A stretch of DNA of 64,000 nt from Vespa crabro (taxonomy: Eukaryota; Arthropoda; Insecta; Hymenoptera; Vespidae): NCBI RefSeq assembly GCF_910589235.1, contig NC_060956.1:18691999-18755998 (forward strand). The letters are read 5' to 3'. Of the stretch, positions 49,658-61,954 are shown piece by piece. The first letter of the stretch is position 1. Each line of letters starts with the position of its first letter. Made by a program: the position numbers and the translations under genes. The notes below the pieces were generated by a model that had not been told where the DNA came from, did not search any database, and worked only from the letters and a program-made list of their open reading frames with translations.

Positions 49658-49994
49658 CTGAAACGGAAAAAGGGAAAAACAAAAATGCTTCGTTATCGTC
49701 TCACCTTCCATTCGAGATCGATGAAAATAATTAAATATTTATCTTGAAAAGAAATAATTTTAAATGAGAATTTAAAGTAAATTAAAAGCAAGAAGTTTCC
49801 ATTAAATGAATAATAAAGATGATAGATATTAAATAATATAATTGAGATTCAAGAGAAAGAAAGAAAGAATGAAAAAAAAAGAAAGAAAAAAGTTGACGTT
49901 AAATCCTAGGATATCAAGTCTTGAAAATTAGGTCACTGGTTGAAGTTAATCGATTCGTGTGTGATTAGAAAAAAAAAAAATTGGGAAATAAGAA

Positions 49995-50039
<45 letters not shown>

Positions 50040-50809
50040 AAAGACAAAATGACGTGAAGTTGCTGCAGTAGACGACGCTACTTTAGTAACAACTTTTCCA
50101 CTCTGGGATAAAAGTAGCAAATATTTACCTTCAAAAGCGAATCTGACATCCTGTCGAGGAATTCCTTTGTGAATCGCGCCGTGTCATCGCCACACTGTCG
50201 ACGTACCGTATGATGCGAACAATCTAGATATTCCTTGAAGGCACTGCAACAGACAGATTCGAAAAAAACTATTGAAATTTTATCTTGTTAAATTATTATT
50301 CAATGTTACTTTCGTCGTCTTTATATTTCATAATGAATCTGTCATACAATAAAACGCAATCATTTGAAAAATGTTTCCGTATCTATGATGATCTATTTTT
50401 TTTTTTATTCTTATAAAAACTACGATTTTTATCATCTAACAATTTGTTTATGATATAATTTTATAACGACTATTAATATGTAACAATATATTGTATTATA
50501 CAATTGAAAATTAATAATAATTTTTTTCTAAACCTTTCAAATGATCGATAAATAATCAAAACCAGATCGAATCGAATAGAAAAATTGTATTTACTGGTCA
50601 AAGAGAAAACGAAATGTAGAGTTCTCAGTTTTCTCGTCCCGTCGTTTCGCCGTTGTGATCTCGCGAACAACCGCGTGTAAATACACAAGGTAGGTTTTCA
50701 GGTTGATGGATGTACATAGAGTGTAATGTCATTAGCCTATCTCTAACACGGTCTGTTGCAGCTTTTGAACTCGTGCATCCTTTGGGAAAAAGAGGGAGGA
50801 GAGAGAGAA

Positions 50810-50874
<65 letters not shown>

Positions 50875-52483
50875 GAAGATCCGAGGAAGTGGAAATATCA
50901 TTTCTATGAATGCGCGTGCGCAACCCGAAAACATTGAAAAATGAGCTCTACGACAGATATTTATTATCTATTAATATCTAATTTCATTTCTTGTCGCGAA
51001 TCTATTGACACTCATGATATTTGTTATATGATCGTTTAAACTTTTATTGAATCGATACGTACGTTCAGTTTCCCTTTATTACATATGAAAACCCACGGAA
51101 TATTGCGTTGTAGGTATTAAAATATTGTCAAGGTTGGGAAAAAAAAGGTATTGAAAAAAAAAAAAAAATGAAGAAGAAATCATGAGATTAAATTAAATAA
51201 CACGGGTTACCGAACAAGAAGGATTATGTGACTGTGAAATTGATTATATATCTTGATAATATTTATGATATTTCAAGGTACAATTTGACGCAGTTTTTGA
51301 CATTGGAAAATTTGCAAATAATTTGTATGTGGAAAGAGAGAGAGAGAGAGAGAGAGAATTAGCATTTCAAATGCGTAATATAATTCTACGATTAAAGAGA
51401 TTATGTTTGTATATTCCCTCGTAATATTTGTATAGTCTTGTTATATTAAATGAATCCATCCTGATTCGTGACGTCATTTGGTGTATTATATAAAACGTAT
51501 TAAAAGTGAATAAATGGATAAAAAAAAGTGTATCGAACGAGTCTCGAAATATGGATATAAATTCGATAGGTCTATCTCGTATAATCGATGAAATTCTATA
51601 TTCTATTTATTTAAACGAAATAACATTAAAAGATAAATTCGTTCTACGAAAATATTCGCGGATCTTTTCGATGAACAAATAATTGTTATGTAAAAATATT
51701 TAAAAACGTATGGAATGTAATTAACTTTAAAAATATTTGTTAAATATTCTATTTCAAACGTGCACACTTGAAACATTGACATAACCCATCTCGTTTCAAA
51801 TAGTATTCTATTAAACTTTATCGAAAATAAAGAGAGGCAAATACAAACAGAATGAATACGAATGATTTCAATGAAATTAATTAAAGATCAAATTTCAAAG
51901 AAATCTGAGCGCACTTAGCGTTTCGACGTTCAACGTCAATGAATTTCGATACGAAGAACGTACCGCGATAAAGTGAAACTTCCGACGTGGAAGAAATGAA
52001 AGAGAAAAGATAAAGATTGTGATAAAAGTCAACGAGGAAGGTGGTTACTTTAATTTATCGATCTCTTTCACCGTGTAATCGAATAACGAAAAGATAAATG
52101 TGAATGCGAAGATTATAGTAAAATTTTATAAAAGAAAAAAAAAAGAAAGATTAAAAATTAAAAAAGAAGAAGAAGAAGAAAAAGGAAATGAAGAAGTGAT
52201 ATTAAACATTGAAATTATTTATTAAATAAACTGAAATATTCTTACTTCATAACTATCCTTTCATAATTTCATTATTCACGTTTATATAAAATATCTCACT
52301 TACCAACAAACCGACTTGAGAGAACCATAAGCACCTGCCGTACGATTTTCTCTCTCCATTTCTTGAGTGGTCTTCTCGTACTTCTTGTAACAAAGATCAT
52401 ACTCATTCTTAACTTTCTGCATACAGGGTGCGTGCCGCAGATATTCTGAAATCAAAAATACAATAAAATGTTTATAACATTTT

Positions 52484-52515
<32 letters not shown>

Positions 52516-53149
52516 TATTATCATCATCATCAATAACATCGAAACGATAAATATTAATTTACAATATATTTTAAAGAGGAGACGAATCGAATGATAAAAT
52601 AAAATAACGTTTCGAGATAATAATCATTTATTGATCTAACCGATCTGTCAAATAGTTTCAAAAAGATTGAATGGCCGAACGTTTAAGTTGAATCATTGTA
52701 AGGCGAGGAAAAAAAAAAAGAATTTATGTCAAATAGTAAATATATTAAATTACATCGCAAAAAGGTTGGGCCATCGTTCGTGCGAAACCGATGCGATGTG
52801 ATCCAATAAGATATCCGATAAGTGAAGATAGAGAGAGAGAGATAGAGATAGAGAGAGAGAGAGAGAGAGAGGGAGAGAGGGAAAAGGGAGAGAGATCACG
52901 CGGCTAGTTTCGAGCTATCTCTGTGTTTCGAGATTAGAGGGATACGGCACGGTCAGAGATAGCGACCGGCACTCGACTCAATAATGCATTCGGCACTCTC
53001 GAGATTACGGGAATATTGCGCGTGTATCGTCTCCCTCTCTCTCTCTCTCTTTCTATATCTATCCCTCCCTCTCTCTCTCTCACTTTCTCTGTCTTTCACA
53101 CACTTACATATACATATACATGTATGTAGAAGGCTGAATTGCCAAAAAC

Positions 53150-53203
<54 letters not shown>

Positions 53204-53665
53204 AGGGATTTCCTTTGATTCTGTAAAGGACACAACGCAGTAACCGACGAACTGGCTATCTCGAATGCGTCTTGAATTTATCGATTTTCTCGAGGAAATT
53301 GCACGGCCGCGAGACTCGAACGTTAAGACGGTCCAGCACACTTACCGTCCTGGTAAGGACCATCCTGGCAAAGTTCCATAATCGCTTGGTTTGTTCCCGT
53401 GTACAAAGAGTTAAAGTGTTCCCTCTGTTTGTCCTTCATGCACTTGACGGTATACGTCTTGATGCACTTCATGCCAGCCTGGATGTCTCTGGAAATATCG
53501 ACAGAGAAATTGGGAAATAGGAAATTTGTTAATACTCTCTGTAAACTGTATTATATCACTTCGAATATTCGACTCAATCGATTTCATTTAACTAATTGAT
53601 TTTCGTCCTAATTGAAATCGTATAATCGTTGCTTTAGTTACTCGAATATTTGAATTAAATTTGAA

Positions 53666-53716
<51 letters not shown>

Positions 53717-54175
53717 GTATGTATTCGTATATATGATCAGTTAAGAACAAACACGAAGAAAAGCTAATACCTATGTATTAGTTTCGAATTTGAAGATACG
53801 AACGAACGTATAAGTGAAATTAGACAATTTTCTAATTTCGTTTAAAAGGATCTAGAGTGTAATGTTTGAATTTCAAATGAACATTCATATTAATTCTAGT
53901 AAAATAGTTTTCTTTCGAAATGATATAATTATTATCATAAGCTTTTCTTTAATATCTAAATGTTCCTATTTTTTTTTTTTCTTTCCCCTTATCCATCCTC
54001 TCTATATTTTGGTTTTGAAATAATCTTTCATTTTTAGTGTCAATGTTTTATCGAATTTGTAGAGAAAAAAGGAAGGAAAAAATATCAAGGAAATCACGAT
54101 CCTTATGATATAAGATTAAAAACAAAGTAGAAAGAAGAGATGAAAGAATATATATTAAAAGGCTTGTATGCTTCC

Positions 54176-54214
<39 letters not shown>

Positions 54215-55650
54215 CTTCTGTATCTCTATCTCTCTTACGAATTTGACCTTCTTTCCTTTTTTTTTTTCTTTTCTTTATCTTATCCACTCAATCTACATCT
54301 TCTTCGGAACTTTCAATATAACTAGATATCTACTTCAACTCGAGCTACGAGATAACTCGCGACCTTGAATAATACTGCAAGTCAAGGCTTTTACGTTGAA
54401 AAAGAATTTTCTACGTGCTTTCTTTACATTTCTCTATAGCGAGAAAAATGGTTTAGGCTTTGCAGCAAGATCTTACATTGCCGAAGGGCGAAAGGCATCT
54501 AAATTTCAGATTTCAATTTCAATCCTGCACACGCGAGAAAATCGTCGAAACTCGACTTACCCGAGGCACTCAGAGAAGAAAATTGTAAAGCTAAAGTTAA
54601 CTTATGTGCGTACTTTCATTTATAATTTATTGTACGCTCGTTCAATTCAAGCAACGAACCAACTTTAATTGAAATTTTACATATGAAAGTTTTATATATA
54701 TATATATATAAATATATTGTATATAAAATAAGATAATAATCATTAATATTCTACATTTTAATTTTCTACTTTGTTTGTTATTGCATACATAAATGAATAC
54801 TTTTTATTCAAACGTTTTACGTAATTAAATTTACGACTACTTTTTAATTAAATATGATACGCGGTATCAGATGAATTATGAACGGTATCGCAATGTTTAT
54901 ATAAATCTTTACAAATTCATTCAGAATTATAAAACGTTATTTACTTTGGTAAGCTTTAATTCAATTTGAATTAGATTTTATTAATTTGAGAATATCTATG
55001 ATTAGCTTTCATTGATATTCAGTGAAAGCTATACCATTGATAATATTTTATTTTTCAGAATAAATATATTTTCGATTTTTGCATATGTTTCGCCAGGATT
55101 ACGTGCGATTTATAGACCTATTTTGATATTTCTTTATTGTATTGTACTTTTTTTTTTTTTTTTTTTTTATCGCTTCTTACAAAATTGTAAAGAATTTTAG
55201 TAAAGAAAATTTTTTCTCGTTTGAAAAAAAGAAAAAAAGAAAAGAAAAAAAAAACAGAACAACTAACACAGCAGAATCAACGAGTAAAATTCGAAGAGGA
55301 AAATGCAGGTCCGAAAATGCATGACGCCATTCGGTTGTTCTCCTCTTTTATTCCATATAATCGTCTAGGTCCGGCCCGTTAATGCGATTTTCATTGCGGT
55401 CCGAGGACTCATATGACATCGAGGTTGGTCCATTATACTCTGGGATAGTTCGAGCATACTCGGATTACGAGTTATAATGCCAAACAAGCCACGCGTGTTC
55501 TCGCTTTTTAATGAAATTATCGATGGCGCGGTTAAAGGCCCTTTCTGGCGCGTTTAATGTGGAAAATGTTGATGCCGCGTGTAAAGTAATTCGATTACAT
55601 CATTTTCTTCAAAGGTATGATAATGGATAAAAAGAGAACGAAAAGGAAAA

Positions 55651-55689
<39 letters not shown>

Positions 55690-56067
55690 CCAAGAGAAAA
55701 AAAAAAGAAAAATTTAAAAGGAACTCCAGATAAGAAGGAAAATCGCCGAGAGAAATTTTTCATGGTGCCACAAAGATAAGTTCTATGCGAGTACGGAATT
55801 TAAGATTACCACGTTTGCGATACAAATCAACTACCATGGGAAAACCAAAATGAAATCGAGGATTTTTCGTAAGAAAACCGTCCTGCAGAAAAGCCGCTCT
55901 TAAAGAAGTAGATTTAAGACCTTTCGACGTAAGCTTCCTACGTATGTACGTATGCTACTTCGACAAGATATTGTCCAACGTTAAAGCCATAGCTTATGGG
56001 AGTTGAGAGGAGTATTGATTTTGGTACTAAGAAAAATTCTTCGATACATAAAAATGAATAATAAAAA

Positions 56068-56134
<67 letters not shown>

Positions 56135-56597
56135 TAATAATAATGATAATAATAATAATAATTAAATACGATTACAATCAAAGCTTTTATATATTTAAAG
56201 GATCTGTAACGCGAAACAATATTATTGAAATTTCGATTCATCTAATCAGTCTCGATTAGGTTCTCTTTGTTTAGAATGCATTCATTAGCAATAGCGGTCA
56301 ATGTTAACGAGAACCATTGCCGGTATAGTGTAACGAGCTAATGAGAGTCAATTAATAAATTAATCGACGGTAGTTTGAATTACTCAGATGAAACATCGAT
56401 ATGGACATCGATTAATTGCGAGATATGAATAAATAGAAAAATAAAAAAAAATTTCTATTATTATATTTTAAATTCATTCATAAGAGAAATAAATTGTCAA
56501 TTTACCAAATCGATACGTAATTCGTACGAAATACGAATATTCGTGGTATTGAACAATATTGGAAATTATTTTTGTTAATAGGAAGAGAAAGAGAGAG

Positions 56598-56646
<49 letters not shown>

Positions 56647-56878
56647 AAAGAAAAAGCAAAAAAGAAAGATAAGAAGAAACAATAGTCAATTTAATTAGAT
56701 GCCAATTAAGATTCGGTTAAGTCGATTTAATAAAGTTGAAAAACTCACGGGCATAGCTCTTGAAGATCCTCCTTCTTCGTAACGAAGCTAAGATCGTTGT
56801 TACTGATCTTCTTGAGAGGCCTGGCGCATCTCGTAAGTTCTTCGTGTCCGCACTCCTCACCCCTACAGCTTGCGAGAA
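49535..56878 (-). CDS. Five-exon gene for a secreted, cysteine-rich DUF19-like protein with a possible GPI-anchor tail
   Basis: Coding segments in transcript order are 56749-56878, 53346-53488, 52304-52445, 50129-50243 and 49535-49657. Each junction is GT-AG, and the split codons give Pro, Glu and Cys at the first three joins, with a phase-0 fourth join. Numbering from the first codon of exon 1, the product has 216 residues and 15 cysteines (4, 9, 17, 42, 51, 59, 83, 98, 109, 137, 138, 146, 155, 179, 187). Recognisable blocks are LSFVTKKEDLQELCPD, GMKCIKTYTVKCMKDKQ, GTNQAIMELCQDGPYQD, HAPCMQKV, SVCCAFKEYLDC and FTKEFLDRMSDSLL. There is one sequon, Asn124-Arg-Thr. Residues 199-211 are hydrophobic and follow a Ser-Gly-Ala stretch. 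The cysteine spacing recalls the arthropod/nematode DUF19 (T20D4.11-like) extracellular family; this is from memory, without a search. The function is unknown; an extracellular or GPI-anchored surface role is inferred. The signal-peptide start is unresolved. Confidence 0.9.
49658..50128 (-). other. Intron 4 of the cysteine-rich protein gene
   Basis: This is the 471-nt GT-AG intron between exons 4 and 5. It contains an imperfect (GA)n tract at about 49990-50042 and AT-rich unique sequence. No other feature was seen. Confidence 0.85.
50129..50243 (-). CDS. Coding exon 4 of the cysteine-rich secreted protein gene
   Basis: The exon is 115 nt: one base completing a vicinal Cys-Cys pair, then 38 codons, AFKEYLDCSHHTVRRQCG through FLDRMSDSLLK. 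The acceptor reads ctgtctgttgcag and the donor AAG|gtaaat. It ends in phase 0. It is too short to stand out as an ORF, but the frame, codon use and splice sites agree with both neighbours. Confidence 0.9.
50244..52303 (-). other. Intron 3 of the cysteine-rich protein gene
   Basis: This GT-AG intron is about 2.06 kb. It holds a long imperfect GA tract (about 50789-50878), a short GA tract near 51335 and an A/AAG-rich stretch near 52135-52195. The rest is AT-rich. ORFs at 50473-50937 have no coding signature. Confidence 0.85.
52304..52445 (-). CDS. Coding exon 3 of the cysteine-rich secreted protein gene
   Basis: The exon is 142 nt and encodes YLRHAPCMQKVKNEYDLC, then a lysine- and glutamate-rich helix-like stretch with the only N-glycosylation sequon (NRT), ending in SVC plus two bases of a second Cys. 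The acceptor is gatttcag and the donor TTG|gtaagt. A (GAT)n microsatellite begins about 40 nt upstream of the acceptor on the coding strand. Confidence 0.92.
52446..53345 (-). other. Intron 2 of the cysteine-rich protein gene
   Basis: This 900-nt GT-AG intron contains the (ATC)n repeat 52484-52531 next to the acceptor, a GA tract at about 52831-52894, a CT-rich tract at about 53031-53098 and a GA tract at about 53152-53205. The last two are mutually complementary. Confidence 0.85.
52484..52531. repeat. (ATC)n trinucleotide microsatellite inside intron 2
   Basis: There are about 11 ATC copies at 52484-52516, an ATT interruption and about four more copies. On the coding strand the repeat reads (GAT)n or (TGA)n and sits where the branch point of exon 3 would be expected. 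Confidence 0.9.
53346..53488 (-). CDS. Coding exon 2 of the cysteine-rich secreted protein gene
   Basis: The exon is 143 nt: one base completing Pro43, then 47 codons beginning DIQAGMKCIKTYTVKC and ending GPYQD, then one base of the Glu codon. The acceptor reads cgatatttccag and the donor is GACG|gtaagt. It carries cysteines 51, 59 and 83. The plus-strand ORFs overlapping it are shadows. Confidence 0.92.
53489..56748 (-). other. Intron 1 of the cysteine-rich protein gene
   Basis: This GT-AG intron is about 3.26 kb. It contains (TA)n near 53671-53711, CT at about 54181-54211, poly-T at about 55149-55169, GA at about 55657-55686, a 95-bp (AAT)n block at 56069-56163 and GA at about 56588-56643. 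A GC-richer unique island at 55360-55560 has no identifiable coding content. Confidence 0.85.
56749..56878 (-). CDS. Coding exon 1 (N-terminal part) of the cysteine-rich secreted protein gene
   Basis: The exon is 130 nt and encodes LASCRGEECGHEELTRC and continues to the DLQELC block. The acceptor at 56879-56880 reads ttgctcacag after a T-rich tract of about 18 T, and the donor is CCC|gtgagt. It starts with two bases of a split codon and ends with two bases of the Pro codon completed by exon 2. If the exon is read back through its acceptor it stays open to an ATG at 56931-56933, so a start in that tract cannot be excluded. Confidence 0.85.
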
Positions 56879-57164
56879 CTGTGAGCAAAATAAAAAAAAA
56901 AAAAAAAAAAGGGGAGGACCACGTCAGTAACATTTCCGATATCAAGAAGCGTATCTTTTTTCTTATCTCTTATTATTCTCTTTTTAAAGTTACTAAGGGA
57001 GAAATTCAACGGAGAATTTATACCCTCTGAGTTGAATAACTAGATTATAAACTGCTAGTCGACCCATTGAGGCATTGCAATGAAACGAATAAGAAAAATA
57101 AAGAAAAAAGTAGTGAAGGTAGAAAATGATGAGAGGAAAAAGAATGAAAAAGAATATTCGAAAG

Positions 57165-57210
<46 letters not shown>

Positions 57211-57408
57211 TAGACAGAAAGCAGTTTACTGGTAGTTTCTGTTTGTTACCCGGGAAGTGCCACTTCCGGTAATCTCTTTCGGCGTCTAGTTCTTCTGAAC
57301 GGAAGTTATAAGTTCATTTTGAGAGGCGAAGGTGTCGAGAGAAAAGTCGATCTTGACCTCGTTCCACGTAGGTTACCAGCTAATCTTATTGACTTCTGAT
57401 CGAACCAT

Positions 57409-57445
<37 letters not shown>

Positions 57446-59105
57446 TTCTTTTTCTCTCTCTTTCTTCTTCATCTACTTCGCACAAACTCATCCCTTCACT
57501 AAGAAAGACACGTTTACGTGCCGCGACTTTAAAAAAGCTAGAAATTAATTTTTCTCAGAAGACCCTCAGCTCTGCCCTTCACAATTACCCTCCCAGAACG
57601 ACGGTAACATCGTTTAACGTCTTCTAACGTCTTTTCGCATCGATCTTTCAAAGCAGGTACTTATTTACCCTAAAACCTTAAGTCTTTAACAACGCATACG
57701 TATCTACTATCTTAAATTCAATAAAAATATAAATTGAACGTACTTTATGAAAATTTGACATGTTAATATCTTAAACGAAGTATCGATGCTCGGGGAATAT
57801 ATTATTAATTAAATGAACTAATATATAAACGGGAAATATAAAGGATTAGAAAGCAAGTCAATTTTGAGCCTTTAAAAAGGTAAGAAGATATTTGTAAAAT
57901 GTTTATAAAACATAAATCTTTTCTTTTTAAAATAATAATTATCTCTAATAATCACTCGTAAAATTTTCTATTTTCTAATTTCTATTCCCTTTTCTTTTCC
58001 CATGATATATTACAATTTCTTATATATTTTCTCTCTCATTCTCTCATTCTCTCTCTCTCTCTCCCGAATTTCTTTAACATATTACTACGAATGTATATTA
58101 CGTCGAATTAGATAAACGTAAGTACGGCAATTATTTGCTTCTCGAAACTCGCAATTTGAGATAAGAGGGTGAAAAGAATGCCTTTTCGAGTAGAACCATT
58201 CATTCTTTTCTACGAAAGTCTACAGTTCGGCACTCGAAGCGCAAGATCTTTACGTAGGGTCTTTGGAGAAAACGTCGAGACGTACTACTACTACTACTAC
58301 TAGTACTACTACTACTACTACTATTACTATTACCACCACTATAGCGCAGGCCAAGCAACATCGGCTTTATCCACTTGAGCCCTCGACTCACCTTTTTGCG
58401 AGGATTAAATCGGATTACCTGCGACCGGCTCTACCCACTGAGTGTAACGAGCCTTCGTCCCCGTTAATGTACAACGCACGTCCTTACGGTTTGTTAGCGT
58501 GACGCGTATTTAACACGTACGCCTTTTCTACGAAGAAGAAACAACGTTCGAGGAGAGAACGTTTCGAGGCTTCTTCTTCGATACAACGGCCTACCTACTT
58601 ACGTTCAATCATAATCATTCTTTAAAGAAATTTATTTAAAAAAAAAAAGAAAAAATATATATATATATATATTTATTTATTTATCTTATCGTTATAAATT
58701 GTCCGCAAAACTTTTCTTCTTTGCTGTTAAAAATATAATTATTCGAATGAAACGAATTCATTTTGTTCAATTTGATATTTCTCAATGAGACAATATCGTA
58801 ATATACGTATACGTATTTAATACATTTTGACATTATTAATTATTATTACATGCAATAAGAGAAACAAAGTAATAATAATAATTAATAAATGCAGAAATCT
58901 TTCTAAAAATATAAATTTATTATCAATTACTATTCTGTTTTCTTCTATTTTTTTTTTCTTAATTTTTTCGTTTCTTTTTTAATTTATTTTTTTGCTTCTT
59001 TTTCTTCTTTTTTTTCTTTCTTCTTTTCTTTTTGCTTCATTAGACTTCTTCACCGTCCCATAACTTCCGATTATTATTTTTTTTTTTTTTTTTTGCGATC
59101 AAGGA
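56879..59105. other. Upstream flank or intron of the cysteine-rich protein gene
   Basis: A-run at about 56891-56910, GA at about 57170-57206, CT at about 57413-57440, (TAC)n at 58282-58332 followed by a GC-richer unique segment to about 58510, and T-rich at about 58940-59095. No signal-peptide exon was identified on the minus strand. Confidence 0.5.
58282..58332 (+). repeat. (TAC)n microsatellite
   Basis: About 16 TAC copies with two interruptions, translated as Thr or Ser runs. Confidence 0.9.
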
Positions 59106-59252
59106 CTAATACTTAATGATACCATCTGTTTTCTTTCTTCTTTCGGTTCTCTCGCATAAAACATCGATCATCGTAAAAAGATTGTCGTTACTCTGAGGAA
59201 ACATTTGCTTTAACGTCTGGCCCATTTGTCTCGTCAAATTATGATCGGCCAT
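59106..59252 (-). CDS. Unrecognised 48-codon ORF with protein-like composition
   Basis: ATG is at 59250-59252 and TAG at 59106-59108. The product begins MADHNLTRQMGQTLKQMF, continues PQSNDNLFTMIDVLCERT and ends with a basic Arg/Lys cluster and GIIKY. It has no low-complexity content, unlike nearly every other ORF here. The frame stays open for 11 codons upstream of the ATG to a TAA, and a cacag acceptor-like site lies 26 bp upstream of the ATG, so it could also be a terminal exon. A poly-A/AAT stretch follows the stop. I recognise no family. It lies on the same strand as the cysteine-rich protein gene, 2.2 kb upstream of its exon 1. Confidence 0.3.
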   Translation of the reverse strand: MADHNLTRQMGQTLKQMFPQSNDNLFTMIDVLCERTERRKKTDGIIKY

Positions 59253-59874
59253 TCTTTGTCTGGCCGGTATCGCTGTGAACTTTTACGTTGTTTGAGAAAC
59301 TCTCTTTGGAAAAATGAAAGGAAAAGAAATCAAATAGGAACGTCAAAATGCTACGGGTGAACGAACAGGAATAAAGGAAAAAGAAGTCATCAAAAATCTT
59401 CATAAATACGAATTGATATAATTTTTACTAGTCGTAACTAATCGTTAATCTCGAGTAAGTATGGACGATGAAGGAGAGAGGGAGACATGATCAAAAGTGG
59501 CAAGATAGAAGGATGATAAAGGATGAGAGGGGACAAAAAATGACGAATATGTTAGAAGTACGAAAAATGTGACAAAATAAGTAAACGAAACATCATTAAA
59601 TTCAAATCAACTTCTTAATTTGAACGAATGGCTTTTTGTCCTACGCCAGTACTGTCCAGTATGATAATAAGCGTTCATTTGTCATCGTTAGCGCTCCACG
59701 AATGGGTTTCCTGTGTTTTCATCCCCCTCTTTACCAATACAGAAACGTGTGAAACCTTTCCGGTGCGTTACCAGCTAGCTGTCTGCGTTTATTTCTATTC
59801 TTTTTTTTTTTCTTTTTTTCTAACTTCTTTTTCCTCTTTTCTCCTTTTTTATTTTTTATTTTCATCGCGATCGA

Positions 59875-59922
<48 letters not shown>

Positions 59923-61586
59923 GTTTCTCTCTTTCTGGTTGCTTTCAAATACATAATGTAACACTCTCGGGAATCTCGTAAACGACAGCGTTGGGTTTAT
60001 AATTGAAACGAGTACACAGCGCATTTAATCATCATACGTTCCACATATTATATTGACTGTTTCGTTTTTAAATGATACGTTTTCATTCCTTTTCAAGTTT
60101 GTCATCGATATCCATATGATTTACTTTTGTTAGCAATTTAATGTCGAATTTTTCGAAATTGATATGTATGTATATATATAATATTCGTTCGATATTCTTT
60201 GAGATTTCTTTAATAAAGCAAATAAATAAAAATATGAAAGATATAACATATCTCATTCATAGTATTAAAGAAATTTGTACGGAATCTTTAATACGCCATT
60301 AATCTTTTGAAAAGTAAAAAGTACAAATAATTCGTAGTTTCGGATAATTAAAGATACTAATATTAAAGATCGCATTATTTTGAATTCTTTGGAAAGAAAG
60401 TTTTCAGTGAAATCGACATTGCAATTTAGTATTTTATGGTGGACGAGCGTTAAATTAAACGCTATAAAAGGGTTGGAAACGTTGCCTGTCATCTCGTCGA
60501 ATACGGTCGCACGAGTCTCTTTTTACAACGTCCGCCGGCCATTTTCCCCAATTAAATAAATTAAGCGGGGCGCGTACGTCTACTCTTTTAGGTCGGTATG
60601 GATGATGAACCTCCGGCCGACGATTAATTTATTTCGAAGCGATCATTATCAAACGTGAACTTTGCATAATATCGTCTAATTCTCTCGAACGCATTAGCGC
60701 GTTGCATAATTTACGAAGTACCTATTCAAGATAGATACCTATGTACCTCGCTACCACGAGACCTTCCTAAAATTTCTATCGCACGTTTTACATCTCGTTA
60801 CTAATTAGTCTTACGCATTAACTTTTTTAATTAATTGATTCTATGTTACTAAAAGAACTATTCATTAAACAAATAAATAAATTCAATTCTAACCAATTTT
60901 CCTTCGTAGTTTTTACGTATAACGAACGAAAATTTATTTTCTAATGATAATGAATATTTCATCGAAGGATTTCATTGATATATTGATTAAAAAGAAAAAT
61001 AGAAGGAACGATTTCCCATATGTAATAGAAATATAATAATTTTTCAATAATAATTTATAATAATCATGATATATTATCTCATTCCTATGAGACAATAGTA
61101 TGAATCATTTTAGATTCGTTTCAAACGATAAAGAAAATTAAAGAAAGAAAGAGCAAACATTCTAATTAACAAAATATTACAATTAGATAATATTATTATT
61201 GATTCAGACACGTGTCGTATTAATCCTTAAAATAATTTAAAAGCAGGTAATTTTCCATGTAGCTCGATTTATTTTCTAATTAGTATTATTACTATGTTTA
61301 ATATCTTATTTATTTTAAGACAGAATGAAATTATTTTGATAAGTAAATAATATTATTAAGTTTGAAAAGAGAGAAAGAGAGATAAGGTTAATGAAATCAA
61401 ATCTATGAGCAGTGGCGCGCATGCGTGCGACAACGCGCTTTTCGTACGATGAATTTCGAGGGAAATTCGAGTACGAGCCAGGGTAGGTCCCTCGAGGCTC
61501 CAACGACGAGCGTCATTAAATTTAATTACAAACTATCTAAATTATTGGAGAGGGCCGAAACGGGTGGTAGTGACTGAGCTAGGAAG
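59253..61586. other. Gene-free DNA
   Basis: A T-rich then CT tract (about 59798-59917) and AT-rich sequence. A GC-richer island at 60480-60760 carries two TTGCATAAT motifs and AATTAA/ATTAAT runs, and another lies at 61400-61520. No gene recognised. Confidence 0.5.
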
Positions 61587-61634
61587 TGAGAGAGAGAAAG
61601 AGATAGAGATATAGAGATAGATAGATAGAGAGAA

Positions 61635-61675
<41 letters not shown>

Positions 61676-61911
61676 ATGGATTGGCAATTGGTATAAGAGA
61701 GATAGACAGATAGACAGAGTATATGTGTTTGCATCTATCTGTGTGTTTACATGCGCGTGTGTGTTTATGAGAGGACTTCTAGCAAGCGGTGACGATCAGC
61801 GAGCAATGATCGTTCAATCGATTCTCGGACAGTTCTCATGGTATAGATAGGGCATCCTACACATACACATACAGATACATAGATACATACATACTAGCTC
61901 ACACATTAAGA

Positions 61912-61954
<43 letters not shown>

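Noticed and set aside
54396..54668. 90-codon plus-strand ORF inside intron 1
   Set aside because: Non-repetitive, but with no recognised domain, no splice context and AT-driven composition. It lies antisense within an intron.
58590..58615. Possible first exon ending at a gtaagt donor on the minus strand (MIMIE)
   Set aside because: Phase fits exon 1 of the cysteine-rich gene, but five residues with no hydrophobic core cannot be a signal peptide.
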